Below, piece by piece: positions 8,406 to 15,430 of a stretch of DNA of 39,730 nucleotides. Each line of letters starts with the position of its first letter. Position 1 is the stretch's first letter. A model generated the notes under the pieces. That model saw nothing but the letters and a program-made list of their open reading frames with translations, had not been told where the DNA came from and did not search any database. The position numbers and the translations under genes were made by a program. The DNA comes from DAOMOD01 sp964526035. Its GTDB lineage: Bacteria > Pseudomonadota > Gammaproteobacteria > Xanthomonadales > BPKI01. The stretch is taken from the NCBI GenBank assembly GCA_964526035.1, contig CAZGKE010000013.1, positions 1 to 39,730 of the forward strand, read 5' to 3'.

Positions 8406-9302
8406 CTACTGCCTCGTCTCCGACCCCGGCACCACGGCGCTGGCAGCGTAGATCCGCTCGAGGTCGACCAGGTCGAAGCGATAGTTGCGGTTGCAGAACT
8501 CGCAGGTGACCTCCAGCTGGCCTTGCTCATGCACAGCTGCGGCGGCTTCATCACGACCGAGATGTCGCAGCATCTGTTCCACCTTGTCCTGCGAGCAGCG
8601 GCAGCCAAAGCGCAGTGGTCGAGCCTTGAACAGACGCACGCCATCTTCATGGAACAGGCGTCGCAGCAGGGTTTCGGGATCGAGTTCGAGCAGTTCCTGG
8701 CGCGTCAGGGTGTCAAGCAGCACGCCGGCTCGCGGCCAGCCGTCCGGGTCGTCCGTCGGATTGTCGCCGCCCTCGCCGGGCAGCTGCTGGATCATGATGC
8801 CACTGCAGTGTACGTGGTCGGCGGCCAGGCGGACCCGCGTAGGCAGCTGTTCCGATCTCTGGAAGTAGCTCTCGAAAGCAAGGTCGAGGCTGGTCGACTC
8901 CAGCGGCACCATGCCCTGATAGCGCTGGCCGCTGGACTGCTCCAGGGTTATGGCGAGATGGGCCGGCGACTGCAGGTCATGAAGGCGCAGCGGATCGGGC
9001 AAGGGCTCCTGCCAATGCGCAAGGCCGCGCAGCTCGCCGCTTGCCGAGCACTCGGCATACAGCGAGGTGAGCGGGCCGCCGGCGCGCAGCTGGATCGACA
9101 GACTGGTTCCGGACTTGATATGGCCGGTGAACAAGGCGCTGGCGGCCAGATTCTCGCCGAGAAAGCGTTCCAGGGCGGCGGGGTAGGAGGCCTGGCGACA
9201 GACCGCATTCCACACTCCACCCAGACGCACGATGGCCCCGCGCACGCCAGCACGCTCGAGCATGAAGCGGTGAATCAGATCGTTGTGTCGGGCTTCGGCC
9301 AT
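8406..9302 (-). CDS. hslO: Hsp33 redox-regulated chaperone
   Basis: A 298-residue protein, close to the usual ~290. Hsp33 is a cytoplasmic holdase activated by oxidation: a C-terminal zinc centre of four Cys loses zinc, forms disulfides and exposes a client-binding surface. Here the CxC pair is in FGCRCSQDKVEQML and the CxxC pair in CEFCNRNYRF, so the switch is complete. The N-terminal domain begins with HNDLIHRFMLE and contains SIQLRAGGPLTSLY. The start is ATG 9300-9302, giving MAEARHNDLIHRF; longer in-frame versions run into the divergent mtgA promoter area. It faces away from mtgA with 51 bases between the two start codons. Confidence 0.95.
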   Translation of the reverse strand: MAEARHNDLIHRFMLERAGVRGAIVRLGGVWNAVCRQASYPAALERFLGENLAASALFTGHIKSGTSLSIQLRAGGPLTSLYAECSASGELRGLAHWQEPLPDPLRLHDLQSPAHLAITLEQSSGQRYQGMVPLESTSLDLAFESYFQRSEQLPTRVRLAADHVHCSGIMIQQLPGEGGDNPTDDPDGWPRAGVLLDTLTRQELLELDPETLLRRLFHEDGVRLFKARPLRFGCRCSQDKVEQMLRHLGRDEAAAAVHEQGQLEVTCEFCNRNYRFDLVDLERIYAASAVVPGSETRQ

Positions 9303-9353
9303 GCGTCCACTATCGGGACGCGATCCATGCATTGCAAGGCTATGCTGTGAGCC

Positions 9354-10079
9354 ATGCCAACCTTCAGAAAACCGCGAAGACGGACGTGGCGCGCGCGAAT
9401 CTTCCGTGCGGTCCTCGCGCTGGCCCTGCTTGCCTTGCTGCTGCCGGCACTGCTGGTGCTGTCCCTGCGCTGGCTCGATCCGCCCACCACCAGCTTCATC
9501 CTGCGTCAAACTGCCCCGGTGGCGCAGCACTGGGTCGACGCACGGCAGTTGTCGCCGTGGCTGGCGATTTCCGCGGTGGCCGCCGAAGACCAGCTGTTTC
9601 CCCAGCACCGCGGTTTCGACACGGCGTCATTGCGCCAGGCATGGGACGAGCGGCAGAGTGGAGAGCGTTCGCGCGGCGCCAGCACGATCAGCCAGCAGGT
9701 GGCCAAGAACCTATTCCTGTGGCCTGGGCAAAGCATGTTTCGCAAGGGACTGGAAGCATGGCTGACGGTGCAGATCGAGCTGCTGTGGCCGAAGCAGCGC
9801 ATTCTTGAGGTCTACCTCAACATCGCCGAGTTCGGCACCGGAGTGTTCGGCGCCGAGGCGGCCAGCCGGCGCTATTTCGGCAAACCGGCGGCCGCGCTGT
9901 CGCCGCACGAGGCGGCGTTGCTGGCCGCCGTGCTGCCCAGCCCCAAACGCTTCCGCGTCGAGGCGCCCACGCCCTATCTTCGCGAGCGCGTGAACTGGAT
10001 CCGGCGGCAGGTGACCCAGCTCGGCGGCCCGGCCTATCTGGCCGACTGCTGCGCAGGGCTGGTGTCGGATCCGCCTTGA
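9354..10079 (+). CDS. mtgA: Monofunctional peptidoglycan transglycosylase MtgA
   Basis: A 241-residue inner-membrane enzyme that polymerises lipid II into glycan strands (glycosyltransferase family 51). A basic N-terminus is followed by one membrane span (AVLALALLALLLPALLVLSL, about 19-38) and the GT51 domain. Key motifs are AAEDQLFPQHRGFD with the catalytic Glu, GASTISQQVAKNLFLW, RKGLEAWLTVQIE, and ILEVYLNIAEFG with the second catalytic Glu. There is no transpeptidase domain, which separates it from class A penicillin-binding proteins. Its last 46 bases overlap the end of the arsenite transporter gene on the other strand. Confidence 0.95.
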   Translation: MPTFRKPRRRTWRARIFRAVLALALLALLLPALLVLSLRWLDPPTTSFILRQTAPVAQHWVDARQLSPWLAISAVAAEDQLFPQHRGFDTASLRQAWDERQSGERSRGASTISQQVAKNLFLWPGQSMFRKGLEAWLTVQIELLWPKQRILEVYLNIAEFGTGVFGAEAASRRYFGKPAAALSPHEAALLAAVLPSPKRFRVEAPTPYLRERVNWIRRQVTQLGGPAYLADCCAGLVSDPP

Positions 10080-11152
10080 CCTGAACAGCCTGCGGCCGGG
10101 ACCGGCAGCTCAGGCCACCAGCGCCGTCTCAGCCACAGCGCCACGCTGACCAGGCCGATCAGCACCGGAACCTCTACCAAAGGGCCGATGACGGTGGCAA
10201 AGGCGATCGGCGAGGCCAGCCCGAAGGCGGCGATGGCCACCGCGATAGCCAGTTCGAAGTTGTTGCTGGCGGCGGTGAATGAAAGCGCGGTGCTGCGCGG
10301 ATAGTCGGTGCCGAGGCTTTTCGACAGCCAGAAACTCACCATGAACATGATCACGAAATACAGCGCCAGCGGCACCGCAATGCGCAGCGCATCCAGCGGC
10401 AGCGCCAACACGCTCGATCCCTTCAGCGCGAACATGGCGAAGATGGTGAACAGAAGGGCGAACAGCGTGATCGGTGCGGTGCGCGGCACGAACACGTTGT
10501 CGTACCAGTCTGCGCCCCTGCGCGCACGCAGGACACGCCGGGTGAGGTAGCCCGCGGCGAACGGAATGCCGAGAAAGATCAGCACCGCGCGGGCGATGGT
10601 CCAGAACGAGACGTCGACGCTGAAACCCTGAATCCCGAGCGCCTGTGGCAGAACGCCCATGAACAGCCACGCATAGACGCTGAAGAACAGCAGCTGGAAC
10701 ACGCTGTTGAACGCGACCAGGCCTGCCACGTAGTCGTTGTCGCCGCGCGCCAGGTGATTCCAAACGATCACCATGGCGATGCAGCGCGCCAGGCCGATGA
10801 GAATCAGTCCAGCCATGTACTCGGGGTAGTCGTGGAGAAAGACGACGGCCAGCGCGAACATCAGCAGCGGCCCGATCACCCAGTTCTGCAGCAGCGACAG
10901 CGCCAGCACGCGGCGGTCGGCGAAAACCGTGGGCAGCGCTTCATAGCGCACCCTCGCCAGCGGCGGGTACATCATCAGGATCAGGCCAAGCGCGATCGGC
11001 AGGCTGACGCCGTCGACGCTGAGCAGATCGAGTGTCGATGCCGCAGCGGGTGCCAGGGTGCCAAGTGCGGTACCCGCGGCCATCGCCACGAAGATCCACA
11101 GGGTCAGCCAGCGGTCGAGGAAGGAAAGTCGGCCGGCGGGGCGGTCGGTCAT
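10034..11152 (-). CDS. acr3: Arsenite efflux transporter, ACR3 family
   Basis: A 372-residue inner-membrane carrier with about ten membrane spans. It contains the ACR3 signature GLARCIAMVIVWN with the conserved Cys of span 4, and the later SFTAASNNFELAIAVAIA segment with conserved Asn and Glu. ACR3 proteins expel arsenite using the proton gradient. It is the last gene of arsR-arsC-acr3, 21 bases after arsC. The C-terminus (after RRRWWPELP) is a short polar tail, and its coding end overlaps mtgA by 46 bases. The gene is sometimes named arsB, but the sequence is ACR3-type and not the 12-span ArsB type. Confidence 0.93.
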   Translation of the reverse strand: MTDRPAGRLSFLDRWLTLWIFVAMAAGTALGTLAPAAASTLDLLSVDGVSLPIALGLILMMYPPLARVRYEALPTVFADRRVLALSLLQNWVIGPLLMFALAVVFLHDYPEYMAGLILIGLARCIAMVIVWNHLARGDNDYVAGLVAFNSVFQLLFFSVYAWLFMGVLPQALGIQGFSVDVSFWTIARAVLIFLGIPFAAGYLTRRVLRARRGADWYDNVFVPRTAPITLFALLFTIFAMFALKGSSVLALPLDALRIAVPLALYFVIMFMVSFWLSKSLGTDYPRSTALSFTAASNNFELAIAVAIAAFGLASPIAFATVIGPLVEVPVLIGLVSVALWLRRRWWPELPVPAAGCSGQGGSDTSPAQQSAR

Positions 11153-11173
11153 GGCAAAGCCTTGTGGTGGAAA

Positions 11174-11575
11174 TCAGAGGGATGCGAGAAGGGCGGCGAC
11201 GCGGCGGCCGATGTCGTCGCGCACGCTGCGATAGCCGTCGTCGTCCATGTCGCGTGGGTCAGCCAGCGCCCAGTCCTCGCGGCGTTTCGCCGGCACCCAT
11301 GGACAGGAATCGCCGCACCCCATGGTGATCACCGCATCGAACGCGATACCGGCGATTTCGTCGAGCGCTTTCGAGCGATGTGTCTCGAGGTCGTAGCCGA
11401 TCTCCGCCATGAAACGCTGTGCCTTGGGATTGACCTTGCCGGAAGGACGCGAACCGGCGCTCCACGCTTCAACCTGGTCGCCGCCATGCATGTGCGCGAA
11501 AGCCTCGGCCATCTGGCTACGGTTGGAGTTTTCAACGCAGACGAACAGCACGCGCTTCCTGGATACACCGCTCAT
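11174..11575 (-). CDS. arsC: Arsenate reductase, low-molecular-weight phosphatase type
   Basis: A 133-residue cytoplasmic enzyme that reduces arsenate to arsenite for export. The phosphatase-like P-loop is CVENSNRSQMAEAF (CX5R, nucleophilic Cys at about 13). A second Cys pair occurs in TMGCGDSCPWVPAKR, and the DPRD segment holds the expected catalytic Asp. The CGDSC spacing resembles the actinobacterial/proteobacterial TMGCGD class more than the Staphylococcus pI258 class, so the electron donor (thioredoxin or another thiol) cannot be fixed from sequence. The start overlaps the arsR stop by ATGA, implying coupled translation. Confidence 0.92.
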   Translation of the reverse strand: MSGVSRKRVLFVCVENSNRSQMAEAFAHMHGGDQVEAWSAGSRPSGKVNPKAQRFMAEIGYDLETHRSKALDEIAGIAFDAVITMGCGDSCPWVPAKRREDWALADPRDMDDDGYRSVRDDIGRRVAALLASL

Positions 11576-11898
11576 GGACAGACAGCCTCGCTTCGTGCCG
11601 TCGGCGCGCAGGATTCGCCACCGCAGCAGTTTTCGGTGAGATAGGCGACCAGGCCGTCCATTCGCGCGAAATCGGCCATCACCTGGATCACTCGGCCCTC
11701 GCGGCGGTCCTGGACCAGGCCGGCGTTGCGCAGCGCGTTCAGGTGTGCCGACAGCGTGGCGGGCGGAATACCGACGCGTTCGCGCAGCTCTCCGACACTG
11801 AGTCCGTCAGGCCCGGCCTGCACGAGCTGGCGGAATGCCTGCAGGCGATGTTCCTGGCCGAGGGCGCGCAGGGCGGATAGGGCTTGGGCAGTCAGCAT
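11572..11898 (-). CDS. arsR: ArsR family arsenite-responsive repressor
   Basis: A 108-residue winged-helix repressor. The recognition region is LSVGELRERVGIPPATLSAHLNALRNAGLV. Near the C-terminus ENCCGGESC places Cys at 91, 92 and 97. This resembles the C-terminal Cys trio that binds As(III) in the Acidithiobacillus-type ArsR, not the helix-3 CxC site of the plasmid R773 type. The ATG at 11896-11898 is chosen because the longer in-frame version would begin inside the operator. It should repress its own operon (arsR-arsC-acr3) through the inverted repeat next to its start codon and release on arsenite binding. Confidence 0.92.
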   Translation of the reverse strand: MLTAQALSALRALGQEHRLQAFRQLVQAGPDGLSVGELRERVGIPPATLSAHLNALRNAGLVQDRREGRVIQVMADFARMDGLVAYLTENCCGGESCAPTARSEAVCP

Positions 11899-11900
11899 GG

Positions 11901-11924
11901 TTCCATAATTCCAGATATATGGAA
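11901..11924 (-). promoter_or_regulatory. ArsR operator, two bases before the arsR start codon
   Basis: TTCCATA (11901-11907) and TATGGAA (11918-11924) form a perfect 7-bp inverted repeat with a 10-base spacer. It is AT-rich within GC-rich surroundings. On the minus strand a possible -35 TTGCTT and a weak -10 AATTAT (11905-11910), 17 bases apart, would place the transcription start at or next to the arsR ATG. Confidence 0.75.
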
Positions 11925-11971
11925 ATGAAGCAATGGGCCTTACCATCGGGCTTTGTCATTGCGCACGATCC

Positions 11972-12991
11972 ATGAGTCCGATTGCCACCCTTGCCATCGT
12001 CACCCCGGCCTTCAACGAGGCTGAAGGCCTGCCCGAGCTGCACCGCCGCCTGTGCGCTGCGGTCGATGGGTTGGGTCTGGATATCAGCATGCTGTTCGTC
12101 GACGACGGCAGTGCAGACGACACTTTCGCGGTGATCGAGGCGCTGCAGCGCCAGGACCCGCGCGTCGGCGGCCTGCGCCTGAGCCGCAATTTCGGCAAGG
12201 AGCTGGCGCTGACCGCAGGGCTCGACCATGTCGATGCCGACGCCGTGGTGGTGATCGACGCCGACCTGCAGGATCCGCCGGAACTGATCCCGGACATGGT
12301 CGCGCGCTGGCGCGCCGGCGTTGACGTGGTCTACGGCCAGCGTATCGCCCGCGACGGCGAGGGCTGGTTCAAGCGTGCCAGCGCAGCGGCCTTCTACCGG
12401 ATCATCGGCCGCCTGAGCGACACGCCGATCCCGCGCGACACCGGCGATTTCCGGCTCATGAGCCGCCGTGCGCACCAGGCGCTTGGACGAATCCGCGAGC
12501 GGCACCGCTTCATGAAGGGACTCTTTGCGTGGGTCGGATTCCGTCAGGAAGCATTTCCCTACCGCCGCCAGCCGCGGCACCAGGGACGCAGCAAATGGGG
12601 TTGGTGGCGCCTCTGGAACCTGGCAGTCGAGGGCATCACTTCGTTTTCCGGGGCGCCGCTGCGCCTCGCCACGCCGCTGGGCATGGTGGCAGCTCTGGTT
12701 GCCTTCAGCTTCGGCGCGATCATCATTGCCAAGACCCTGATCTGGGGCGATCCGGTTCCCGGCTATCCGTCACTGATGGTGGTGGTCCTGTTCCTCGGTG
12801 GCGTGCAGCTCATCGCGCTGGGCGTGATCGGCGAGTACCTCGGGCGGCTCTACGAAGAATCCAAGCAGCGCCCGCTCTATCTGATCGATACCCACCTCAA
12901 GGCCACTACGGGCGGCGCGCAGGGTTATCATGGTCCTGAGCAGTCGACGCGGGAGTCCCAACATGCAGACGGTCAATCAGCTGCTGGATGA
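11972..12991 (+). CDS. Family 2 glycosyltransferase, polyprenyl-phosphate sugar type (GtrB/DPM1-like)
   Basis: A 339-residue membrane enzyme. The GT-A domain starts with LAIVTPAFNEAEGL and contains LFVDDGSADDT and VVVIDADLQDPPELI with the metal-binding DxD. Later segments are RDTGDFRLMSRRA and HQGRSKWG. Two membrane spans follow (about 235-260 and 270-295), then GVIGEYLGRLYEESKQRP, the typical ending of enzymes that transfer a sugar from a nucleotide donor to undecaprenyl/polyprenyl phosphate. The product is usually flipped for glycan or lipid modification; no flippase gene is adjacent. ATG 11972 is preferred because it directly precedes the GT-A core. Its last 29 bases overlap the next gene. 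Confidence 0.88.
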   Translation: MSPIATLAIVTPAFNEAEGLPELHRRLCAAVDGLGLDISMLFVDDGSADDTFAVIEALQRQDPRVGGLRLSRNFGKELALTAGLDHVDADAVVVIDADLQDPPELIPDMVARWRAGVDVVYGQRIARDGEGWFKRASAAAFYRIIGRLSDTPIPRDTGDFRLMSRRAHQALGRIRERHRFMKGLFAWVGFRQEAFPYRRQPRHQGRSKWGWWRLWNLAVEGITSFSGAPLRLATPLGMVAALVAFSFGAIIIAKTLIWGDPVPGYPSLMVVVLFLGGVQLIALGVIGEYLGRLYEESKQRPLYLIDTHLKATTGGAQGYHGPEQSTRESQHADGQSAAG

Positions 12992-13391
12992 GAAAGGGCA
13001 TGAGGTCCATGCACTGGGGCCGGAGGAGCCCGTCTACGAGGCGATCCGCCTGATGGCCGAACGCCAGATCGGCGCGCTGCTGGTCATGGAGGGTGGGCGC
13101 ATGGTCGGCATCGTTTCCGAACGCGACTACGCGCGCAAGGTGATTCTTCGCGATCGCGCCTCGCGCACCACCCCGGTTCGCGACATCATGACCGCGGAGG
13201 TCATCTGCGTGTCCCCGCACGAAACCGTGCAGGACTGCATGCAGCGAATGACCCGCCATCGCATTCGCCACCTGCCGGTGGTCGAGGACGGTGGGGTGCT
13301 GGGGGTGGTTTCCATCGGCGACCTGGTGAAGGCGGTCATCGGTGACCAGCAGCAGGAAATCGAGCAGCTGCAGCGCTACATCGCCAGTTGA
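12963..13391 (+). CDS. CBS domain-pair protein
   Basis: A 142-residue protein made of two CBS motifs (about 10-60 and 75-130). The first has PVYEAIRLMAERQIGALLVM and GIVSERDYARK. The second has VRDIMTAEVICVSPHETVQD and RHLPVVEDGGVLGVVSIGDL. CBS pairs usually bind adenosine nucleotides and act as energy sensors; a stand-alone pair has no assignable partner. The ATG at 12963 has GGGAG just upstream and lies inside the end of the glycosyltransferase gene, suggesting co-expression. Confidence 0.9.
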   Translation: MQTVNQLLDEKGHEVHALGPEEPVYEAIRLMAERQIGALLVMEGGRMVGIVSERDYARKVILRDRASRTTPVRDIMTAEVICVSPHETVQDCMQRMTRHRIRHLPVVEDGGVLGVVSIGDLVKAVIGDQQQEIEQLQRYIAS

Positions 13392-13437
13392 GGTTGCCCG
13401 ACGGTCCATTCAGTCCGCGCGGCGGCGAATTTTCCTC

Positions 13438-13992
13438 TTGCACCATCCACCGGACGACATCGACGGGCGCCTGCAGGCGCTGCTGAAGGAATTCGGCGCC
13501 CGCATTCGTGGGCTGGTCCAGTCCCACGGCCTGGTGCGAGGGGGTCTGGACGCCGACGATATCGAGCAGGAAGTGCATATCCGGCTGTGGCGTGCGCTGC
13601 AGCGTGACCGGAATGGCCTCTTCCATGCGTCTTATATCCAGAGGATCGTGTTGACCACCGTGGTCGACGCCATGCGCAGGCAGAGCGTGCGTGCAGCCGA
13701 TGCCCTTCCCGAGGAAGGCGAGGGGCGCGCGACCGAGGCACTGGTCGAGCGGATGGGCCCCGAGCAGCGCGCGCGGGAAACGCAGCGAATGGCGGTTTTG
13801 ATGCGATGTCTGCACGAACTGCCGCCGCGACGCCGGCAGCCGGTGACCCTGCACCTGCAGGGCTTCGGCTTCCCGGAGATCGGCGAGCTGGTCGGCGTCA
13901 GCGCCGAATCGGCGCGCAAGCTGGTCAGTCGCGGACTTGAAGAACTGAAATGCACCCTGCGCGAAGCGGGGATGGAAACCGGAGATGAGTGA
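13438..13992 (+). CDS. ECF-like RNA polymerase sigma factor
   Basis: A ~184-residue sigma-70 family protein with region 2 (GGLDADDIEQEVHIRLWRAL, then IVLTTVVDAMRRQ) and region 4 (LPPRRRQPVTLHLQG, FPEIGELVGVSAESARKLVSR). There is no region 3, as in extracytoplasmic-function factors. The 8-base overlap with the following membrane protein fits a sigma/anti-sigma pair. The start is uncertain. TTG 13438 begins just before the conserved part; an in-frame GTG at 13342 has a GAAGG upstream but would overlap the CBS gene by 50 bases and add a low-complexity N-terminus. The target genes are unknown. Confidence 0.85.
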   Translation: MHHPPDDIDGRLQALLKEFGARIRGLVQSHGLVRGGLDADDIEQEVHIRLWRALQRDRNGLFHASYIQRIVLTTVVDAMRRQSVRAADALPEEGEGRATEALVERMGPEQRARETQRMAVLMRCLHELPPRRRQPVTLHLQGFGFPEIGELVGVSAESARKLVSRGLEELKCTLREAGMETGDE

Positions 13993-14497
13993 GCCACTTT
14001 CCCGACTATATCGCCAAGCCCTGAAGCAGGAGCCCGTCGAGGGCCTTGCGGCAGCGCAGCTCATTGCGCTGACCGAGGGCCGGCTTCAGGGAGATGAACG
14101 CGACGCGGTGCTTGAGCGCCTGGCGGCGGACCCCGCGGCGCCGGCGCTGCTGGCATTTGTCCGTGAAGCCGATCATGAGGCCCGCATACTGGCCCTCGAA
14201 CTGCGACGGGCCGACGCCGTTGCGCGGTCCTGGGCACGTCCACGCCGGCGCCGACTGGCGTGGGCCGCCGCTGCGGCGCTTGCGGTGATCGTGCTGGCTG
14301 TTCCGTTGTCTCTCAAGGACCAGCAATCCGGCGGCGACCAATTCGCCGCCGATGCCGCCGCATTGGCGGTCGATCGCGAGGTGATCCTTGCCGCTTCCTT
14401 CGAGGGAGGTCGGGGTTCTGAAAGCGGCAGTGACAGTCATTCCAACGACAACGGCAACGGCAACGGCAGCATTTTCCACAGTCGCTTCGACGGCTGA
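13985..14497 (+). CDS. Putative membrane anti-sigma factor
   Basis: A 170-residue protein with one membrane span (LAWAAAAALAVIVLAVPLSL, about 90-109), so a cytoplasmic N-terminal domain and an exported tail. The N-terminal part, LIALTEGRLQGDERDAVLERL followed by AADPAAPALLAFV, resembles the helical domain of anti-sigma factors. The HxxxCxxC zinc motif is absent; in fact there is no Cys. The tail ends with a Ser/Asp/Asn/Gly-rich run and SIFHSRFDG. The gene begins inside the end of the sigma factor gene (8-base overlap), which is the main reason for the assignment. Function is inferred from position and topology. Confidence 0.6.
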   Translation: MSEPLSRLYRQALKQEPVEGLAAAQLIALTEGRLQGDERDAVLERLAADPAAPALLAFVREADHEARILALELRRADAVARSWARPRRRRLAWAAAAALAVIVLAVPLSLKDQQSGGDQFAADAAALAVDREVILAASFEGGRGSESGSDSHSNDNGNGNGSIFHSRFDG

Positions 14498-14592
14498 TCG
14501 TCCACCTGCGCGGCACATGCCGCCGCGCTTGAAAATCCTTGGTCCGCCCCAACATCAGCGCCGTCCTGTTGATGTGTCTGGAGTTGCGCGCG

Positions 14593-14922
14593 ATGCCGAT
14601 CTACGAGTACCAGTGTGCAGCCTGCGGGCATCGGCTCGACCATCTGCAGAGGCTCGCCGACCCCGATCCGCTGGAGTGCCCTGCATGTGCAGCGGCAGCG
14701 CTGAAGCGCAGGGTATCTGCGCCTTCGTTCCGTCTGGCGGGAAGCGGCTGGTACGAGACCGATTTCAAGTCAGACAAGGATCGCCGACGCAATCTGGTCG
14801 ATACCGGCAGCGGCGAAGCCAAGTCCGAGAAGCCGGATGCGCCGGCCAAAGCGCCGGACTCCAGGACACCGGACTCCAACGCGTCGGCGTCGACCTCGAA
14901 GCCCGCAGTCAGCAGCGAATGA
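14593..14922 (+). CDS. FmdB family zinc-ribbon protein
   Basis: A 109-residue protein starting MPIYEYQCAACGHRLDHLQ, the signature of the FmdB/Zn-ribbon_8 family. CAAC and CPAC form the zinc knuckles. These are small regulatory-type proteins of unclear function. After about residue 70 the tail is low-complexity (Ser, Pro, Ala, Asp). The ATG at 14593 has GGAG upstream; longer versions add an unrelated leader. The family often precedes aspS in gammaproteobacteria, but here a 541-base non-coding stretch follows instead. Confidence 0.88.
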   Translation: MPIYEYQCAACGHRLDHLQRLADPDPLECPACAAAALKRRVSAPSFRLAGSGWYETDFKSDKDRRRNLVDTGSGEAKSEKPDAPAKAPDSRTPDSNASASTSKPAVSSE

Positions 14923-15010
14923 GCTGCGACGGATCCGCGCCCGCAACCGCAGGCACGGGTGCCGCGATGGCCTGAATTCGAGCGCCGTGGGTGCGTCGCT
15001 GCAAGGGGGC

Positions 15011-15040
15011 TGTACAGCGACCGCCATTACTTCGTAGACT
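15011..15040 (+). promoter_or_regulatory. Possible promoter of the tandem-aptamer RNA
   Basis: TGTACA (15011-15016) and TAGACT (15035-15040) with an 18-base spacer each match four of six sigma-70 consensus positions. Transcription would start near 15047. The RNA could equally be the long 3' end of the fmdB transcript. A stem GGGGGCTG (15004-15011) / CAGCCCCC (15046-15053) spans the same region. Confidence 0.3.
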
Positions 15041-15074
15041 GCACCCAGCCCCCTCCAGGGGTGATCCCGAAAAG

Positions 15075-15141
15075 GCTTCAGGGCGAACCGTCCTGATCGC
15101 AAAGTCCGGCGTCCCGCAGGGAACGGCCGGGTTGCCGAAGG
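15075..15141 (+). ncRNA. Degenerate first cyclic-di-GMP-I (GEMM-I) aptamer
   Basis: Conserved GEMM-I blocks occur in order: GGCGAACC (15082-15089, consensus GGCAAACC), GATCGCAAAGTCC (15095-15107, consensus GACGCAAAGCC), a strong hairpin CCGGC-GTCCC...GGGAAC-G-GCCGG (15106-15130), and GCCGGGTTGCCGAAG (15126-15140), a close match to the conserved 3' end. The outer stem forms from CTTC/GAAG and GGC-AACC/GGTTGCC. The hairpin with the GNRA loop that normally sits between the first two blocks is missing, so this copy may be a remnant or a variant. The family is Rfam RF01051; a covariance search would decide. Confidence 0.45.
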
Positions 15142-15194
15142 ATCCTCCGCAACGGCCCGGAAGAGGAGTTCAATCGACCGGCCGAGCGGGAATC

Positions 15195-15275
15195 CGAACA
15201 GGCACACCCGGCGCAAGCCGGGGCCGCAAAGCCGTGGATCCGGCGCACTCCCGGACAGCCTGGCCGCCGAAGCTT
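15195..15275 (+). ncRNA. Cyclic-di-GMP-I (GEMM-I) riboswitch aptamer
   Basis: The order and structure match GEMM-I (RF01051). GGCACACC (15201-15208, consensus GGCAAACC) leads into a 6-bp hairpin CCCGGC-GCAA-GCCGGG (15207-15222) whose loop is a GNRA tetraloop. Next come GCCGCAAAGCC (15223-15233, consensus GACGCAAAGCC), a second hairpin with stem TCCGG/CCGGA (15239-15255), and AGCCTGGCCGCCGAAG (15257-15272, consensus AGCCGGGTTGCCGAA). The 3' strand GGCCGCCG (15262-15269) is exactly complementary to the terminator 5' arm at 15432-15439, so ligand-stabilised folding would free the terminator to form. Whether it prefers cyclic-di-GMP or cyclic GMP-AMP cannot be settled by eye. Confidence 0.65.
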
Positions 15276-15430
15276 CTGCGCATCGGCCCTGCCAAAAGCA
15301 CCCAAGACGCACCCCGTATCCATCTCAACGCCCGTTGGCCGCGTCGCGCGCATCGCTGCGCACGCGGTGGCACATCAGCAATGATGCACAGCGGGCGCGC
15401 CGGTTTTCCTCGACCCCCCGAAGAGGAGTT

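Noticed and set aside
15075..15275. Glycine riboswitch (also tandem and containing CCGAAGG-like text)
   Set aside because: The GGAGAG and CUCUCAGG core elements are absent, while the GCAAAGCC core and GNRA hairpin fit GEMM-I.
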